Source: Pseudomonas sp. dw_358 (lineage in GTDB: Bacteria; Pseudomonadota; Gammaproteobacteria; Pseudomonadales; Pseudomonadaceae). From it: a DNA stretch of 64,000 nt. Of this stretch, positions 17,064-25,712 are shown piece by piece (position 1 is the stretch's first letter; the number at the start of each line of letters is the position of its first letter). The stretch spans positions 124,001 to 188,000 of the forward strand of contig NZ_JAAVUX010000007.1 of the NCBI RefSeq assembly GCF_018449655.1, written 5' to 3'. The position numbers were made by a program, and so were the translations under genes. The notes beneath the pieces are model-generated. The model did not search any database. It was not told the DNA's origin and saw nothing but the letters and a program-made list of their open reading frames with translations.

Positions 17064-19457
17064 ATGCCGTCATTTAAACGTAACAACTTCGCAGTATTTT
17101 GCTTGCTCTCCAGATCGGATGCCTGTGCAGTGACTCCGAAATCCTCATCCTCACTGGCATTCTTGCGTTTGATGCTATGGGTTATCTGTGTCGCGACCCT
17201 GGGTTGCCTGTGGGGGCTGTACGCGCAGCAGAAAGCCACCGCCTTTCACGAGGCAATGAATGCCAAGGCCGCCGAACACCTGAACCTCGCCACCATCGCC
17301 GCCGAGAACCTGCAACAGCTGGTGGACCGCGCGCAGATCACCGGCACGGTCGCCCGCGAAGGGCTGGAAGGTACCGACCCGCATCACTGGAGCCTGGTGC
17401 GCATGCTGGCCGGCGATCCGGTGCTCAAGCGCATGGCCCTGTTCAGCCGCGACGGCATCTCGCTGGACGCCACCCGCCAGGACGATCCGCCGCCATTGTC
17501 CGATACCTGGCTCGCGCAACTGCACGCTCATATCGCTCACTACGGCTTTACCCCGCTGATGCCCGCGCCGCCTGCCAGCACCGCACCGGGCGCCGCGCCC
17601 AGCTGGCGCCTGCCGTTCTTGCTACCACTGGTGGACCCGGCGACAGGCCAGCTGGAGCGGATCCTGCTGATGCAGTTCGACATCGGCTATATGGCCGCCC
17701 TGTTCGAACACATCGACCTGGGCCCCAGCGGCATGCTGCGCCTGCTCGACGACAACGGCGAAGAACGCCTGCGCATCAGCAACAACGGCGTGGTGATTGC
17801 CGGACACGTGTTGTCCCCGGCCTTGCCCGACGGCGTCGAAACCTCCGGCGAGTTTGTCCAGCAACTGGGTGATGTCGACTACCAGAGCTTGTATCGCCGG
17901 GTGCCGCAGCGCGGTTTCAGTGTCATCGTCAGCCAGCCACGCGAAGAAATCCTCGCCGCTGCGCAGATCACATTCCGGCGCCAGCTGGCCCTCAACCTGG
18001 GCATGACCTTGTTCATTCTCGCCGGCCTGTCCTGGACCCTGCGCGCACTGGGTCGTCGACAGGAAGCCTTTATGGCGCTGGAGGACGCGCAGCGCGTCAA
18101 CCAGGAGCTGATCAGCCGTCTTGAGGAACAGCATCGCCTGAGCAGCAAGGCGGCGGCCACCGACCATCTCAGCGGCCTGCACAACCGTCGGCGTTTTCTC
18201 GAATGTGCCACCCCGCTGCTGGCCCGGCAGCGCAGCAAGCGCCTCTTGACGGCCATTCTGTTCATTGACATGGACCGTTTCAAATCCATCAACGATTCCC
18301 TCGGGCACAAGGTCGGCGACCTGCTGCTGCAGGCCATTGCCGGGCGCATCAGCCGGCTGCTCACCCCCACCGATGAAGCCGCTCGCTTTGGTGGTGACGA
18401 GTTCATCGTGCTGCTGGGCGGCGAACGCACCGAGGAGCAGATCGAAAGCTGGGTGCGTCATCTGGTGGAGCGGCTTTCGGCGGTCTACTCGCTGGACGGC
18501 CAGGAGCTGATCACCAGCCCCAGCGTGGGCGTGAGCATCTGCCCGCGAGACGGTCAGGACCTCGAGGACCTGATTCGCGGCGCCGACGCAGCGATGTATT
18601 CGGCCAAGAGCGTCGGCCGTGGCCAGTACCGTTTCTTCGACCCGTCGCTGAATGTCACCGACGTCAACGAGTTCATCCTCGAACAAGCCTTCGTCGGGGC
18701 CCTGAGCGACCATCAATTCGTCCTCCACTTTCAGCCCCAGGTGCGCCTGGACACTCTGCTGGTGGAGGGTTACGAAGCGCTGGTGCGCTGGCAACACCCG
18801 GAGTTCGGCCTGCTCTATCCGGACCGCTTCATCGGCCTGGCCGAACGCAGCGGCTTCATCGTCGCCCTGGGCTGGGAGGTGCTGCGCCTGGCCTGCATCG
18901 AGCTATCGGACTGGAAAGCACAGAAACGGCCGATGCGCATGGCGATCAACGTCTCGACCCTGCAACTGCGCCAGGTCGACTTCAGCCAACGGGTGCTTGC
19001 GCAATTGACCCGATACGGCCTCGATCCCGGCCGGCTGGAACTGGAAATCACCGAAACCATCATGCTCGACGACGAAGCCCAGGCGATCGAACACCTGCAG
19101 ACCCTGCGCGATGCCGGCCTGAACATCAGCCTCGACGACTTCGGCAAGGGCTACGCGGGCTTTGCGCACCTGCAAAACCTGCCGCTGACCAAGCTGAAAA
19201 TCGACCGCTCGGTGATCGCGCCGCTGTCCAACAGCCCGGATGACAGCCCTATCGTCACCTCCACCATCATCCTGGCCAAGCGCCTTGGCCTGGAGGTGGT
19301 CGCCGAAGGGGTGGAAACCCGCGAGAACGTCATCTGCCTCAAGCTCGCCGGGTGCGACGTTGCCCAGGGGTACCACTTCAGCCGCCCCCTCTCGGCCAGC
19401 CAGCTGCGGGACTATCCACCCTTCATGAACATCCTGGAAAAAGCCTGCACGCCGTAG
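17064..19457 (+). CDS. Membrane GGDEF-EAL protein (diguanylate cyclase/phosphodiesterase)
   Basis: A 797-residue protein that makes or degrades cyclic di-GMP. A membrane segment at about residues 33-52, a periplasmic sensor domain to about 307, and a second segment at about 308-330 lead to a short coiled region. The GGDEF domain (about 365-530) has an intact RFGGDEF near residue 441. The EAL domain (about 540-790) has EALVRW near 570, ITET, and DDFGKGYAG, all compatible with activity. Both output domains thus look active, and the net direction is not readable. The start is uncertain; an in-frame GTG 66 bases on is possible. Confidence 0.93.
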   Translation: MPSFKRNNFAVFCLLSRSDACAVTPKSSSSLAFLRLMLWVICVATLGCLWGLYAQQKATAFHEAMNAKAAEHLNLATIAAENLQQLVDRAQITGTVAREGLEGTDPHHWSLVRMLAGDPVLKRMALFSRDGISLDATRQDDPPPLSDTWLAQLHAHIAHYGFTPLMPAPPASTAPGAAPSWRLPFLLPLVDPATGQLERILLMQFDIGYMAALFEHIDLGPSGMLRLLDDNGEERLRISNNGVVIAGHVLSPALPDGVETSGEFVQQLGDVDYQSLYRRVPQRGFSVIVSQPREEILAAAQITFRRQLALNLGMTLFILAGLSWTLRALGRRQEAFMALEDAQRVNQELISRLEEQHRLSSKAAATDHLSGLHNRRRFLECATPLLARQRSKRLLTAILFIDMDRFKSINDSLGHKVGDLLLQAIAGRISRLLTPTDEAARFGGDEFIVLLGGERTEEQIESWVRHLVERLSAVYSLDGQELITSPSVGVSICPRDGQDLEDLIRGADAAMYSAKSVGRGQYRFFDPSLNVTDVNEFILEQAFVGALSDHQFVLHFQPQVRLDTLLVEGYEALVRWQHPEFGLLYPDRFIGLAERSGFIVALGWEVLRLACIELSDWKAQKRPMRMAINVSTLQLRQVDFSQRVLAQLTRYGLDPGRLELEITETIMLDDEAQAIEHLQTLRDAGLNISLDDFGKGYAGFAHLQNLPLTKLKIDRSVIAPLSNSPDDSPIVTSTIILAKRLGLEVVAEGVETRENVICLKLAGCDVAQGYHFSRPLSASQLRDYPPFMNILEKACTP

Positions 19458-19498
19458 GCGAGGACCGGTCGGGTGATCACTCGGTTACACGGCCCCGT

Positions 19499-20428
19499 TC
19501 AATGAGACGACACATACGCCGACACCCCGACGGGTGCCGGCAAGGCGTAGGTCGCCTTCATCCACTCGATCTCCGCCTGGGGCGTGCGGCCGAAGAAGCG
19601 TTTGAACTCGCGGCTGAATTGCGAGGCGCTTTCGTAGCCGACCGTGAAGGCGGCCGTCGAAGCCGGCATGGCGTTGCGCAGCATCAGCAGGCGCGCCTGA
19701 TGCAGGCGGGTCGACTTGAGGTACTGCATGGGCGAGGCGTCTGTCACGCTGCGAAAATGCAGGTGGAAACTGGGTACGCTCATGCTCGCTTCCTGGGCCA
19801 GCGACTCCACGTCCAGGCGCTGCTGATAACAACTGTGGATCTTGCGAATCGCCCGCGTGACCTTGCCAAAATGGCCCTGGCGAGCGAGCGCCGCCCGCAG
19901 GGTGCCGCCCTGCTCGCCGGTGAGGATGCGGTAATAGATCTCGCGCACCAATGCCGGGCCGAGAATCTGCGCATCGCCGGGGCGAGTCATGACCTCGAGA
20001 AAGCGCAGGGTCGAGATCTGCAGCAAGTCATCCATGGGCGAGGCGTACATGCCTTTGGGCGGCGCAGCGCTGGGCCCGAGGGTTTCATCCACTTGCAGCA
20101 TCAGTTCGCTGGCCAACGGCATGTCCAGGCGCATGTACACCGCCAGCATCGGCTCGGCCTCGCTGGCGTCGGTCTCCATGGTGAAGGGCACCGGCACCGA
20201 TACGACCAGGTAATGTCGGGCGTCATAGAGGTACACGTTATCCCCCAGGTAACCGCGCTTGCGGCCCTGGCAGAGGATGACGACGCCCGGCTCGTACAAC
20301 ACCGGCGTGCGGGTCAGTGGACGGTTGGAGCGCAGGAAACGGATGTCGTCGAGGGCGCTCAAGTTATAGCCCTCCAGCGGCGCCAGTTGCGTCATCAACT
20401 CCACCATGCGCGTGTCGATCGGGTTCAC
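19499..20428 (-). CDS. AraC-family transcriptional regulator
   Basis: A 309-residue regulator. The N-terminal part (about 1-180) is the AraC_N/cupin type with LEPGVVILCQGRKRGYLGDNVY-like spacing, and the C-terminal part holds two HTHs: LDVESLAQEASMSVPSFHLHFR and AAFTVGYESASQFSREFKRFFG. I use the GTG at 20428, preceded by AAGGGGAAGA, which gives the usual NPIDTRMVELM start. It lies 22 bases downstream of an SDR gene in the same direction, so the two are probably one operon and the SDR its likely regulatory target. Confidence 0.93.
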   Translation of the reverse strand: MNPIDTRMVELMTQLAPLEGYNLSALDDIRFLRSNRPLTRTPVLYEPGVVILCQGRKRGYLGDNVYLYDARHYLVVSVPVPFTMETDASEAEPMLAVYMRLDMPLASELMLQVDETLGPSAAPPKGMYASPMDDLLQISTLRFLEVMTRPGDAQILGPALVREIYYRILTGEQGGTLRAALARQGHFGKVTRAIRKIHSCYQQRLDVESLAQEASMSVPSFHLHFRSVTDASPMQYLKSTRLHQARLLMLRNAMPASTAAFTVGYESASQFSREFKRFFGRTPQAEIEWMKATYALPAPVGVSAYVSSH

Positions 20429-20450
20429 AGTCTTCCCCTTTGCCGGACGT

Positions 20451-21284
20451 TCAACCATCGGTGGACCGGCTCAGCGCTTCCCATTGATCCCTGTCACGGG
20501 CCATCTGGCCCAGCTTGTCGCGCACCAGCGTGAGTGCATCGCTGCCCAACAACAAATGGGCGGGCGGCGTCGGACTGGCGATGACCTGCAGCATGGCCAA
20601 GGCAGCCTTGCGCGGGTCCCCCAGCTGTTTGCCGTGCTTGTTTTCGCGCGCCTGGCGGATCGGATCGAAACTGGCGTCATAGTCGGCGATGCTGCGCGGC
20701 GTGCGTTGCATGGAGCGCCCGGCCCAGTCCGTGCGAAACGATCCCGGCGCCACAGCCGTGACGAAGATGTTGAACGGCTGCAGCTCCTTGCTCAGGGTAT
20801 CGGAGATCCCCTCCAGCGCAAACTTGCTGCCACAGTAGTAGGCGATGCCGGGCAGAGTGATGGTGCCGCCCATGGAGGTGATGTTGAGGATATGCCCGGC
20901 GCGCCGTTCGCGAAAATAGGGGACGAAGGCCTTGGTCACCGCCACCGCGCCGAAGACGTTGACTTCGAACTGCTGACGCATCGCCTCGAGTGGCGACTCT
21001 TCAAAGATGCCCTCGTGACCGTAGCCGGCGTTGTTCACCAACACGTCCACCGGCCCGTGCTCGGCCTGGACAGCGGCGACCACGCAGTCGACCCGCGCGA
21101 AGTCGGTGACGTCCAGCAAGACACCGTGGGCGCGCTCCGCCGACAGGGCCTGGAACGCCTGGAACGCAGCGGCGTTGCGCACGGTGCCGATGACGCGGTG
21201 CCCGGCGGCCAGCGCCTCTTGTGCCAGCGCGTGACCGAAGCCGCTGCTGACGCCGGTAATGAACAAGGTTTTGCTGGAATTCAT
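20451..21284 (-). CDS. Short-chain dehydrogenase/reductase
   Basis: A 277-residue classical SDR. The cofactor motif TGVSSGFG (residues 10-17), NNAG, the catalytic serine in ILNITSMGG and YCGSK (the YxxxK pair) are intact, so it should be an active NAD(P)H-dependent oxidoreductase. The substrate is not evident. The lack of an acidic residue after the second strand (GTVRN) leans to NADPH. It is transcribed with the AraC gene that follows. Such SDR-AraC pairs are common in pseudomonads and often respond to aldehydes, but that is family knowledge, not seen here. Confidence 0.92.
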   Translation of the reverse strand: MNSSKTLFITGVSSGFGHALAQEALAAGHRVIGTVRNAAAFQAFQALSAERAHGVLLDVTDFARVDCVVAAVQAEHGPVDVLVNNAGYGHEGIFEESPLEAMRQQFEVNVFGAVAVTKAFVPYFRERRAGHILNITSMGGTITLPGIAYYCGSKFALEGISDTLSKELQPFNIFVTAVAPGSFRTDWAGRSMQRTPRSIADYDASFDPIRQARENKHGKQLGDPRKAALAMLQVIASPTPPAHLLLGSDALTLVRDKLGQMARDRDQWEALSRSTDG

Positions 21285-21421
21285 GGGGAGCGCCTCTGAA
21301 CAGGGTATGCGCCCATGGTAGTCAGCCGCCACTGACAGACCTATGCCGGTTCATCTGCAAGCCTTGCCTATTCCTATCAGTGAAGTGAAAGTGACACCAC
21401 ACGCCACTCGAAGGACCGACC

Positions 21422-22393
21422 ATGACGCCCCTCTACGACGTCCGCGGCAACCGCTACGCCGTCATCACCCCCCATGCGTTGCGCGAACAGGGTATCGACC
21501 TGCCGGCCCATGCCGAACAGGCCGCGCAGACCCACAAAGGCTGGGCGTACCCGGCAATCGCTGCCCATTGCACCTGGCCCTCGAACCAACGCCCCGAGGG
21601 TGCCAAGCCCCATCGCTGTGATGGCCTGCTGGTCGGCCCGTTTCAGGACGCTGCGCCCTTTGACCTGCTGATCGTCAATACCGACGGGACCCTGGCCGAA
21701 CGCAGCGGCAACGGCTTGACGATCTTTGCCCAGTTTCTTGCCGACACGGCCAGGGTGGACGCAGGCAGCACCTTTACCCTGCGCGTGCATCACGACAAGG
21801 CCCACTCCCCGGCGTCGGTCTTTCTGCGACCGGCGCCCGCAGGTTTCTGGCTCGATCTGGGCGCCCCGAGCTTTGGCCCTCTCGCAGTCGATGCCGGGCC
21901 TGCCCGTGTCAGCCCTGCGGTGTTCAACGGCCGCGAGGTCAGCCGGGTAGCCGCTTTGGTACAGGTCGATTCGCAGTGGGCTCAAAGCGTGATGGTGCGC
22001 ATCGGCAACCCCCATTGCGTGACGCTGCTGGGCGGTACCCACGAACTGCCGATCTTCGCGGCGAGCCTGCATCAACGTCTTCAAGCCATTGCATTTGCCG
22101 AGGACAGCGCGGGCAGCGGCGACCCCTGCCCCGCCGGCATCAACCTGCAATGGGCTCGCCTGACGGCGCCTGACGAGATCGAGGCCAGGGTGTTCGAGCG
22201 TGGCGAAGGGCCGACCGCGTCGTCCGGCACCAGCGCCAGCGCGGTGGCTTGCGCGGCCTGGGCAGCAGGCTGGATCAAGGCAGGCCTGGTCAAGGTGAAG
22301 ATGCCCGGTGGCACGGCCCCGGTACAGTTGGTGGAGGCGGATGGTGCGTTGCAGCAGGTGCTGCTGCTGGGCAGCGCAGCGCGCGTGCAGTGA
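21422..22393 (+). CDS. Diaminopimelate epimerase-fold protein without catalytic cysteines
   Basis: A 323-residue protein with the two-lobed DapF fold. LLIVNTDGTLAERSGNGLTIFAQF corresponds to the first active-site motif, where DapF has GNGxRC; here the Arg-Cys is Thr-Ile. GEGPTASSGTSASAVA is the second motif, where DapF has T-A-C-G-T-G; here the Cys is Ser. Both acid-base cysteines are therefore absent, so a racemase or epimerase reaction by the known mechanism is not possible. GNPHCV is retained. It is not in a lysine-pathway context; a DMT exporter follows after 130 bases. The function is unknown. Confidence 0.85.
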   Translation: MTPLYDVRGNRYAVITPHALREQGIDLPAHAEQAAQTHKGWAYPAIAAHCTWPSNQRPEGAKPHRCDGLLVGPFQDAAPFDLLIVNTDGTLAERSGNGLTIFAQFLADTARVDAGSTFTLRVHHDKAHSPASVFLRPAPAGFWLDLGAPSFGPLAVDAGPARVSPAVFNGREVSRVAALVQVDSQWAQSVMVRIGNPHCVTLLGGTHELPIFAASLHQRLQAIAFAEDSAGSGDPCPAGINLQWARLTAPDEIEARVFERGEGPTASSGTSASAVACAAWAAGWIKAGLVKVKMPGGTAPVQLVEADGALQQVLLLGSAARVQ

Positions 22394-22523
22394 TGCCGCC
22401 TGCCATCTGTATCCTTTCGATTCACGGCATGTGTGCCTGTCACAAAAACGCTGTGACCGCCAGAATCACGCCCGGTCATCACCCTCCCGGTGCCACTGGC
22501 TCCGTATTACAAGGAATCTATCA

Positions 22524-23429
22524 ATGCCGCTCAAAGACAGGCTGCTTGCCCTCAGCGTCGTGATCGCCTGGGGCCTCAACTTTGTGATCATCAAGGTGGG
22601 CCTGCACGACATGCCGCCGTTTTTGCTGGCCGGGCTGCGGTTTGCACTGGTCGCGGTCCCTGCGGTGTTTGTCGTCAAACCGCCACAGGTACCGTTCAAA
22701 TGGCTGCTGGCTTATGGCATGACCATCAGCTTTGGTCAGTTTGCCTTTCTGTTTCTGGCGATCAAATTGGGCATGCCAGCGGGCATCGCGTCACTGGTGT
22801 TGCAGGCCCAAGCGTTCTTCACGATGCTCTTCGCCGGCGTGCTGCTGGGGGAAAAACTCAAGTGGTATCACTTGGCGGGGATGCTGGTGGCGGGTGTCGG
22901 CATGTTGCTGCTGGCCCAGGCCGGGCAAGGTTCCCGGCAGGGCGAGTCGTTGCCGCTGCTGCCGCTGTTGTTGACGCTGGGGGCCGCACTGTCCTGGAGT
23001 CTGGGCAATATCAGCAACAAAGTTATTGCGACAAAATACCCGACGCCGGTGATGTCGCTGGTGGTGTGGGGCGCGCTGATTCCGGTCCTTCCGTTCTTTC
23101 TGTGTTCGTGGCTGTTCGAGGGCCCCGAGGTGATTCAACACAGCTTGGTGAACCTGTCCGTGCAGACCGCCTTGTCACTGGTGTATCTGGCGTTTTTTGC
23201 CACCCTTTACGGTTATGCCGTGTGGGGTAACTTGCTCAAGCGCTACGAGACCTGGCGAGTTGCGCCGTTGACGTTGCTGGTGCCGGTGGTGGGCCTGGCC
23301 AGTGCGGCGGCGCTGCTGGGCGAGACGCTGTCGGTGGCGCAAGTGGGCAGCGTGGCGGTGATTGTCGTCGGGCTGCTGCTGAACATGTTCGGTGGCTTGA
23401 TCGGCAGGCGGCGACAGGCACACGCCTGA
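22524..23429 (+). CDS. DMT-superfamily (EamA) exporter
   Basis: A 301-residue inner-membrane protein with about ten hydrophobic segments in two EamA repeats (about 1-135 and 150-295). LSVVIAWGLNFVIIKVGL at the start and GEKLKWYHLAGMLVAGVGM at the end of the first repeat are typical of YdeD/EamA-like exporters of amino acids or related metabolites. AAGGAATC lies upstream of the ATG at 22524. The preceding gene is the cysteine-less DapF-fold protein in the same direction, so a shared role with an amino-acid derivative is conceivable. Confidence 0.92.
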   Translation: MPLKDRLLALSVVIAWGLNFVIIKVGLHDMPPFLLAGLRFALVAVPAVFVVKPPQVPFKWLLAYGMTISFGQFAFLFLAIKLGMPAGIASLVLQAQAFFTMLFAGVLLGEKLKWYHLAGMLVAGVGMLLLAQAGQGSRQGESLPLLPLLLTLGAALSWSLGNISNKVIATKYPTPVMSLVVWGALIPVLPFFLCSWLFEGPEVIQHSLVNLSVQTALSLVYLAFFATLYGYAVWGNLLKRYETWRVAPLTLLVPVVGLASAAALLGETLSVAQVGSVAVIVVGLLLNMFGGLIGRRRQAHA

Positions 23430-23546
23430 GGCTGAGTAAAATTCATCTTTCTTTACATGCACTTAGAGCTTGGCACCGCTCATAATGGCCGGTTCATGTC
23501 TGGCCTGCCGCCAGATGCCGACGTTGCTTGCCTTACGGACACTGGA

Positions 23547-23816
23547 ATGACCCGATCCCTCCTGCGCTCGACCACCCGCCGGGCAATGCCCGTTTTGCTC
23601 GCCCTGCCGTTGTTGCTGCTGGCGGGCTGTTCCAGCGGTCCTTCGGGCGCCAAGTGCTACGCCGAAGCTGTGCCCACCCGCGGCGAGGGCGGGCTGGCCT
23701 GGGCGGACAGCCTGAGCGCGGTTCGGCAAAAGGCAATGAACGAATGCTGGACCTACGCGCGGCGCTCTGGCGGGACGCCGGGTACGTGCCGGGTGGCCAT
23801 GGAAAAGTGCAAATAA
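23547..23816 (+). CDS. Small lipoprotein (89 aa)
   Basis: An 89-residue protein with a lipoprotein signal peptide: LLALPLLLLAGC places the lipidated cysteine at C28. After that a short periplasmic part contains three further cysteines (in GAKCYAE, NECWTYA, GTCRVA, with a fourth in EKCK) that could form disulfides. I do not recognise the family. An internal ATG at 23586 is an alternative start that would keep the signal. It is in the same direction as the DMT gene, 117 bases further on. Confidence 0.75.
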   Translation: MTRSLLRSTTRRAMPVLLALPLLLLAGCSSGPSGAKCYAEAVPTRGEGGLAWADSLSAVRQKAMNECWTYARRSGGTPGTCRVAMEKCK

Positions 23817-23858
23817 TCGAAGCGGCCCGCAGGCTCGGATGACCGCTGGGGCACGCCG

Positions 23859-24107
23859 TCAGCTTGCAGCCTGTACGCCGACCAGCCCGGGGTTTTGCAA
23901 CTTGAGCCGGGACAAATGCTGAAAGTAGTCCTGGCCTTCCGGGTTGAGGGTAATGACCGGGTCTTTGCCGGTTGAATCGGTGAGCACGACGTAATTGCAG
24001 ACCATCAGTACTTTTAGCGCGTGAAGATCGTCCTGGCCGATCTCTGACCAGCGCCGGGCTTCGATCAGGTTGAGCAACCGCAGGTGTTCTGAATCGTAGG
24101 AGTTCAT
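23859..24107 (-). CDS. Conserved small protein, unknown function (82 aa)
   Basis: An 82-residue soluble protein beginning MNSYDSEHLRLLNLIEARRWSEIG and ending with LSRLKLQNPGLVGVQ. It looks like a compact alpha/beta or winged-helix-like domain, and similar short proteins occur in pseudomonads, but I know of no function. The ATG at 24107 is chosen on the protein pattern; a longer in-frame extension to 24185 would run into a terminator stem. Two intrinsic terminators lie upstream on the same strand, so its promoter should lie between 24108 and 24190. Confidence 0.7.
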   Translation of the reverse strand: MNSYDSEHLRLLNLIEARRWSEIGQDDLHALKVLMVCNYVVLTDSTGKDPVITLNPEGQDYFQHLSRLKLQNPGLVGVQAAS

Positions 24108-24183
24108 GCTCTGGCTAGCGCCTTCTTTGATGGGGGGGAACCCGGCCAGTGAGTCGAATCCGGCAGCACGCCGGTATTCACAC

Positions 24184-24214
24184 AAAAAAATGCCCGCGAT
24201 GGGGGGTAGCGGGC
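24184..24214 (-). terminator. Intrinsic terminator, minus strand
   Basis: Stem GCCCGC/GCGGGC (24192-24197 with 24209-24214) with an 11-base loop, followed on the minus strand by seven Us (24190-24184). It sits 77 bases upstream of the small gene at 23859-24107, so it ends a transcript coming from the right. Confidence 0.7.
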
Positions 24215-24258
24215 GGTGAAACTTAACGGAGCGGTTGGAGAATAAGTAACGCTTGTTG

Positions 24259-24297
24259 AAAAAAATGTGATGAGAATGTCATCTCCATTTCACATTT
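24259..24297 (-). terminator. Second intrinsic terminator, minus strand, with hairpin upstream
   Basis: Stem of 8 bp (24263-24270 with 24290-24297) followed on the minus strand by a U-run (24265-24259), partly overlapping the stem. An additional GC-rich hairpin at 24303-24323 (CCAGGCAG, loop GCTT, CTGCCCTGG) lies just upstream in the transcript. Together they look like the 3' end of a structured RNA. Confidence 0.6.
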
Positions 24298-24453
24298 GCC
24301 CCCCAGGCAGGCTTCTGCCCTGGCCTTCATTCATCCCACCCATCGTGCGCTATCTGATTTCTCAATACAGAAAATTGAAAAAACAGATGAAAAAAAGTTA
24401 ATGAATTCAGGTCTACTCCCCGTCATCTGCCCGCCACCGTTCACGGAGAAGCC

Positions 24454-24645
24454 ATGGCGACCCTACTAGCTTGTGCACTCGCGCTCATCGGCGGCTTTGT
24501 CCTGCTGCAGACGCTCTCGATCGCTTCAGGTCATCCGTTGCTCGACAGCAGCTTGCTGCAGAGTTCGTTTGATACCTGCGACCTGCTGGGGCTGATTGGC
24601 GCTGCGATAGTGGTGTGGGTGATGGCGGTGTTTCTGGATGTCTGA
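24454..24645 (+). CDS. Small membrane protein (63 aa)
   Basis: A 63-residue protein with two hydrophobic segments, about residues 3-24 and 44-61, so probably a hairpin-like inner-membrane protein. ACGGAGA lies 6 bases upstream of the ATG. I recognise no family. It is isolated between a long leader region and the convergent PhzF-family gene. Confidence 0.65.
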   Translation: MATLLACALALIGGFVLLQTLSIASGHPLLDSSLLQSSFDTCDLLGLIGAAIVVWVMAVFLDV

Positions 24646-24803
24646 CACTGCATGGCCCGATTGCAGGCGGTACTGATTTTTTACCCAATGATCCAGGTAC
24701 CGCACCCACAAGCTGGCTCACGGGACGCAATGCCAGCCAATACACGGGCTGGCAACCCTAGAACCCACCCTCGGATGAGCCTGCATGTCGCAGCGGCGGT
24801 GCC

Positions 24804-25589
24804 TCAGATATAAATCGCCCCGCGCAGGTACAGCGCCCCGTGACCACTGATGATCACTCGGCCATTATCCAGCACCTCGCAATACAGCTGCCCTTTGCGT
24901 GCACCGCCCTGCTCTGCCGTCAGGCTGCGCTTGCCCAGTCGGTGCGCCCAATAAGGCGCCAGCGAAGTGTGCGCCGAGCCGGTGACCGGGTCTTCGTTGA
25001 CCCCCACATTGGGGCCGAACCAGCGAGTGGTGAAGTCGTAGTGCGCGCTCGGCGCGGTCACGGCGATGCCGCGGACGTCGAAGGTCGCCAAGGCCGTGAA
25101 ATCGGGTTCGAGGGCGGCGACGATGGCCTCATCCTCCACGACCACGACGTAATCATCCGTGCGGTACAGCGCTTCGATATGCGCCAGGCCGAGGGCCTCG
25201 CGCAGACCCGGCGGGACGGCCACGGCTTCGGGTTGCCGGGCCGGGAAGTCCATCGCCAGACGACCGTTGTCGCGGCGTACCCGCAGTTCACCGCTGCGGG
25301 TTGAAAAGCGCAGGGTCTCGCGCTGTTCGCCCAACTGCTCGAACAGCACCCAGGCGGCCGCGAGGGTGGCGTGGCCGCACAGGTCCACCTCCACCGTCGG
25401 GGTGAACCAGCGCAGGTCGAACACTTCGCCGTTGCGCACAAAGTAGGCGGTCTCCGACAGGTTGTTCTCGGCGGCGATCCGTTGCAGCGTGGCGTCCGAC
25501 AGCCACGCGTCCAGTGGACAGACGGCGGCGGGGTTACCGCCGAAGGTGTGGGAGGAAAAAGCGTCTACCTGAAAAATATCGAGCTGCAT
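24804..25589 (-). CDS. PhzF-family isomerase
   Basis: A 261-residue cytoplasmic protein with the PhzF fold, which is related to diaminopimelate epimerase. QVDAFSSHTFGGNPAAVC opens the first lobe, E47 in SETAYF is the catalytic glutamate of PhzF isomerases, and VDLCGHATLAAAW and EDPVTGSAHTSLAPYW are the two loop motifs. PhzF itself isomerises a phenazine precursor, but no other phz gene is present, so this is a stand-alone paralogue of unknown substrate. The start at 25589 is the usual MQLDIFQVDAF. It ends in a gap shared with the convergent small membrane gene. Confidence 0.92.
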   Translation of the reverse strand: MQLDIFQVDAFSSHTFGGNPAAVCPLDAWLSDATLQRIAAENNLSETAYFVRNGEVFDLRWFTPTVEVDLCGHATLAAAWVLFEQLGEQRETLRFSTRSGELRVRRDNGRLAMDFPARQPEAVAVPPGLREALGLAHIEALYRTDDYVVVVEDEAIVAALEPDFTALATFDVRGIAVTAPSAHYDFTTRWFGPNVGVNEDPVTGSAHTSLAPYWAHRLGKRSLTAEQGGARKGQLYCEVLDNGRVIISGHGALYLRGAIYI

Positions 25590-25712
25590 ACTGAGCGTCC
25601 TGGCGGGGGTCAATGTCGTTCGCCCGGGTCGGGGCCGGGCGAGGTCGGCTTAATATACGTGAGCCCTTGTGGATTGTGCCGCCGCATTGAGCTTGCTCAT
25701 TCGGCTGGCCTC

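Larger units (their letters stand above)
24108..24453. other. Intergenic region with two minus-strand terminators
   Basis: This 346-base AT-rich region has no protein gene that I can support. It carries three hairpins, two of them followed by seven Us on the minus strand (listed separately), with no minus-strand gene directly upstream. A small RNA on the minus strand is a possible reason. The right end holds the leader of the 63-residue membrane protein. Confidence 0.6.

Noticed and set aside
24732..24753. GCCAGCC/GGCTGGC stem between the small membrane gene and phzF-like gene as terminator
   Set aside because: No U-run on either strand; could be a bidirectional stop, but evidence is too weak to list.
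25621..25641. CGCCCGG/CCGGGCG inverted repeat upstream of the PhzF gene as a REP element
   Set aside because: Only one copy is seen in the window and it is short, so a repeat family cannot be supported.
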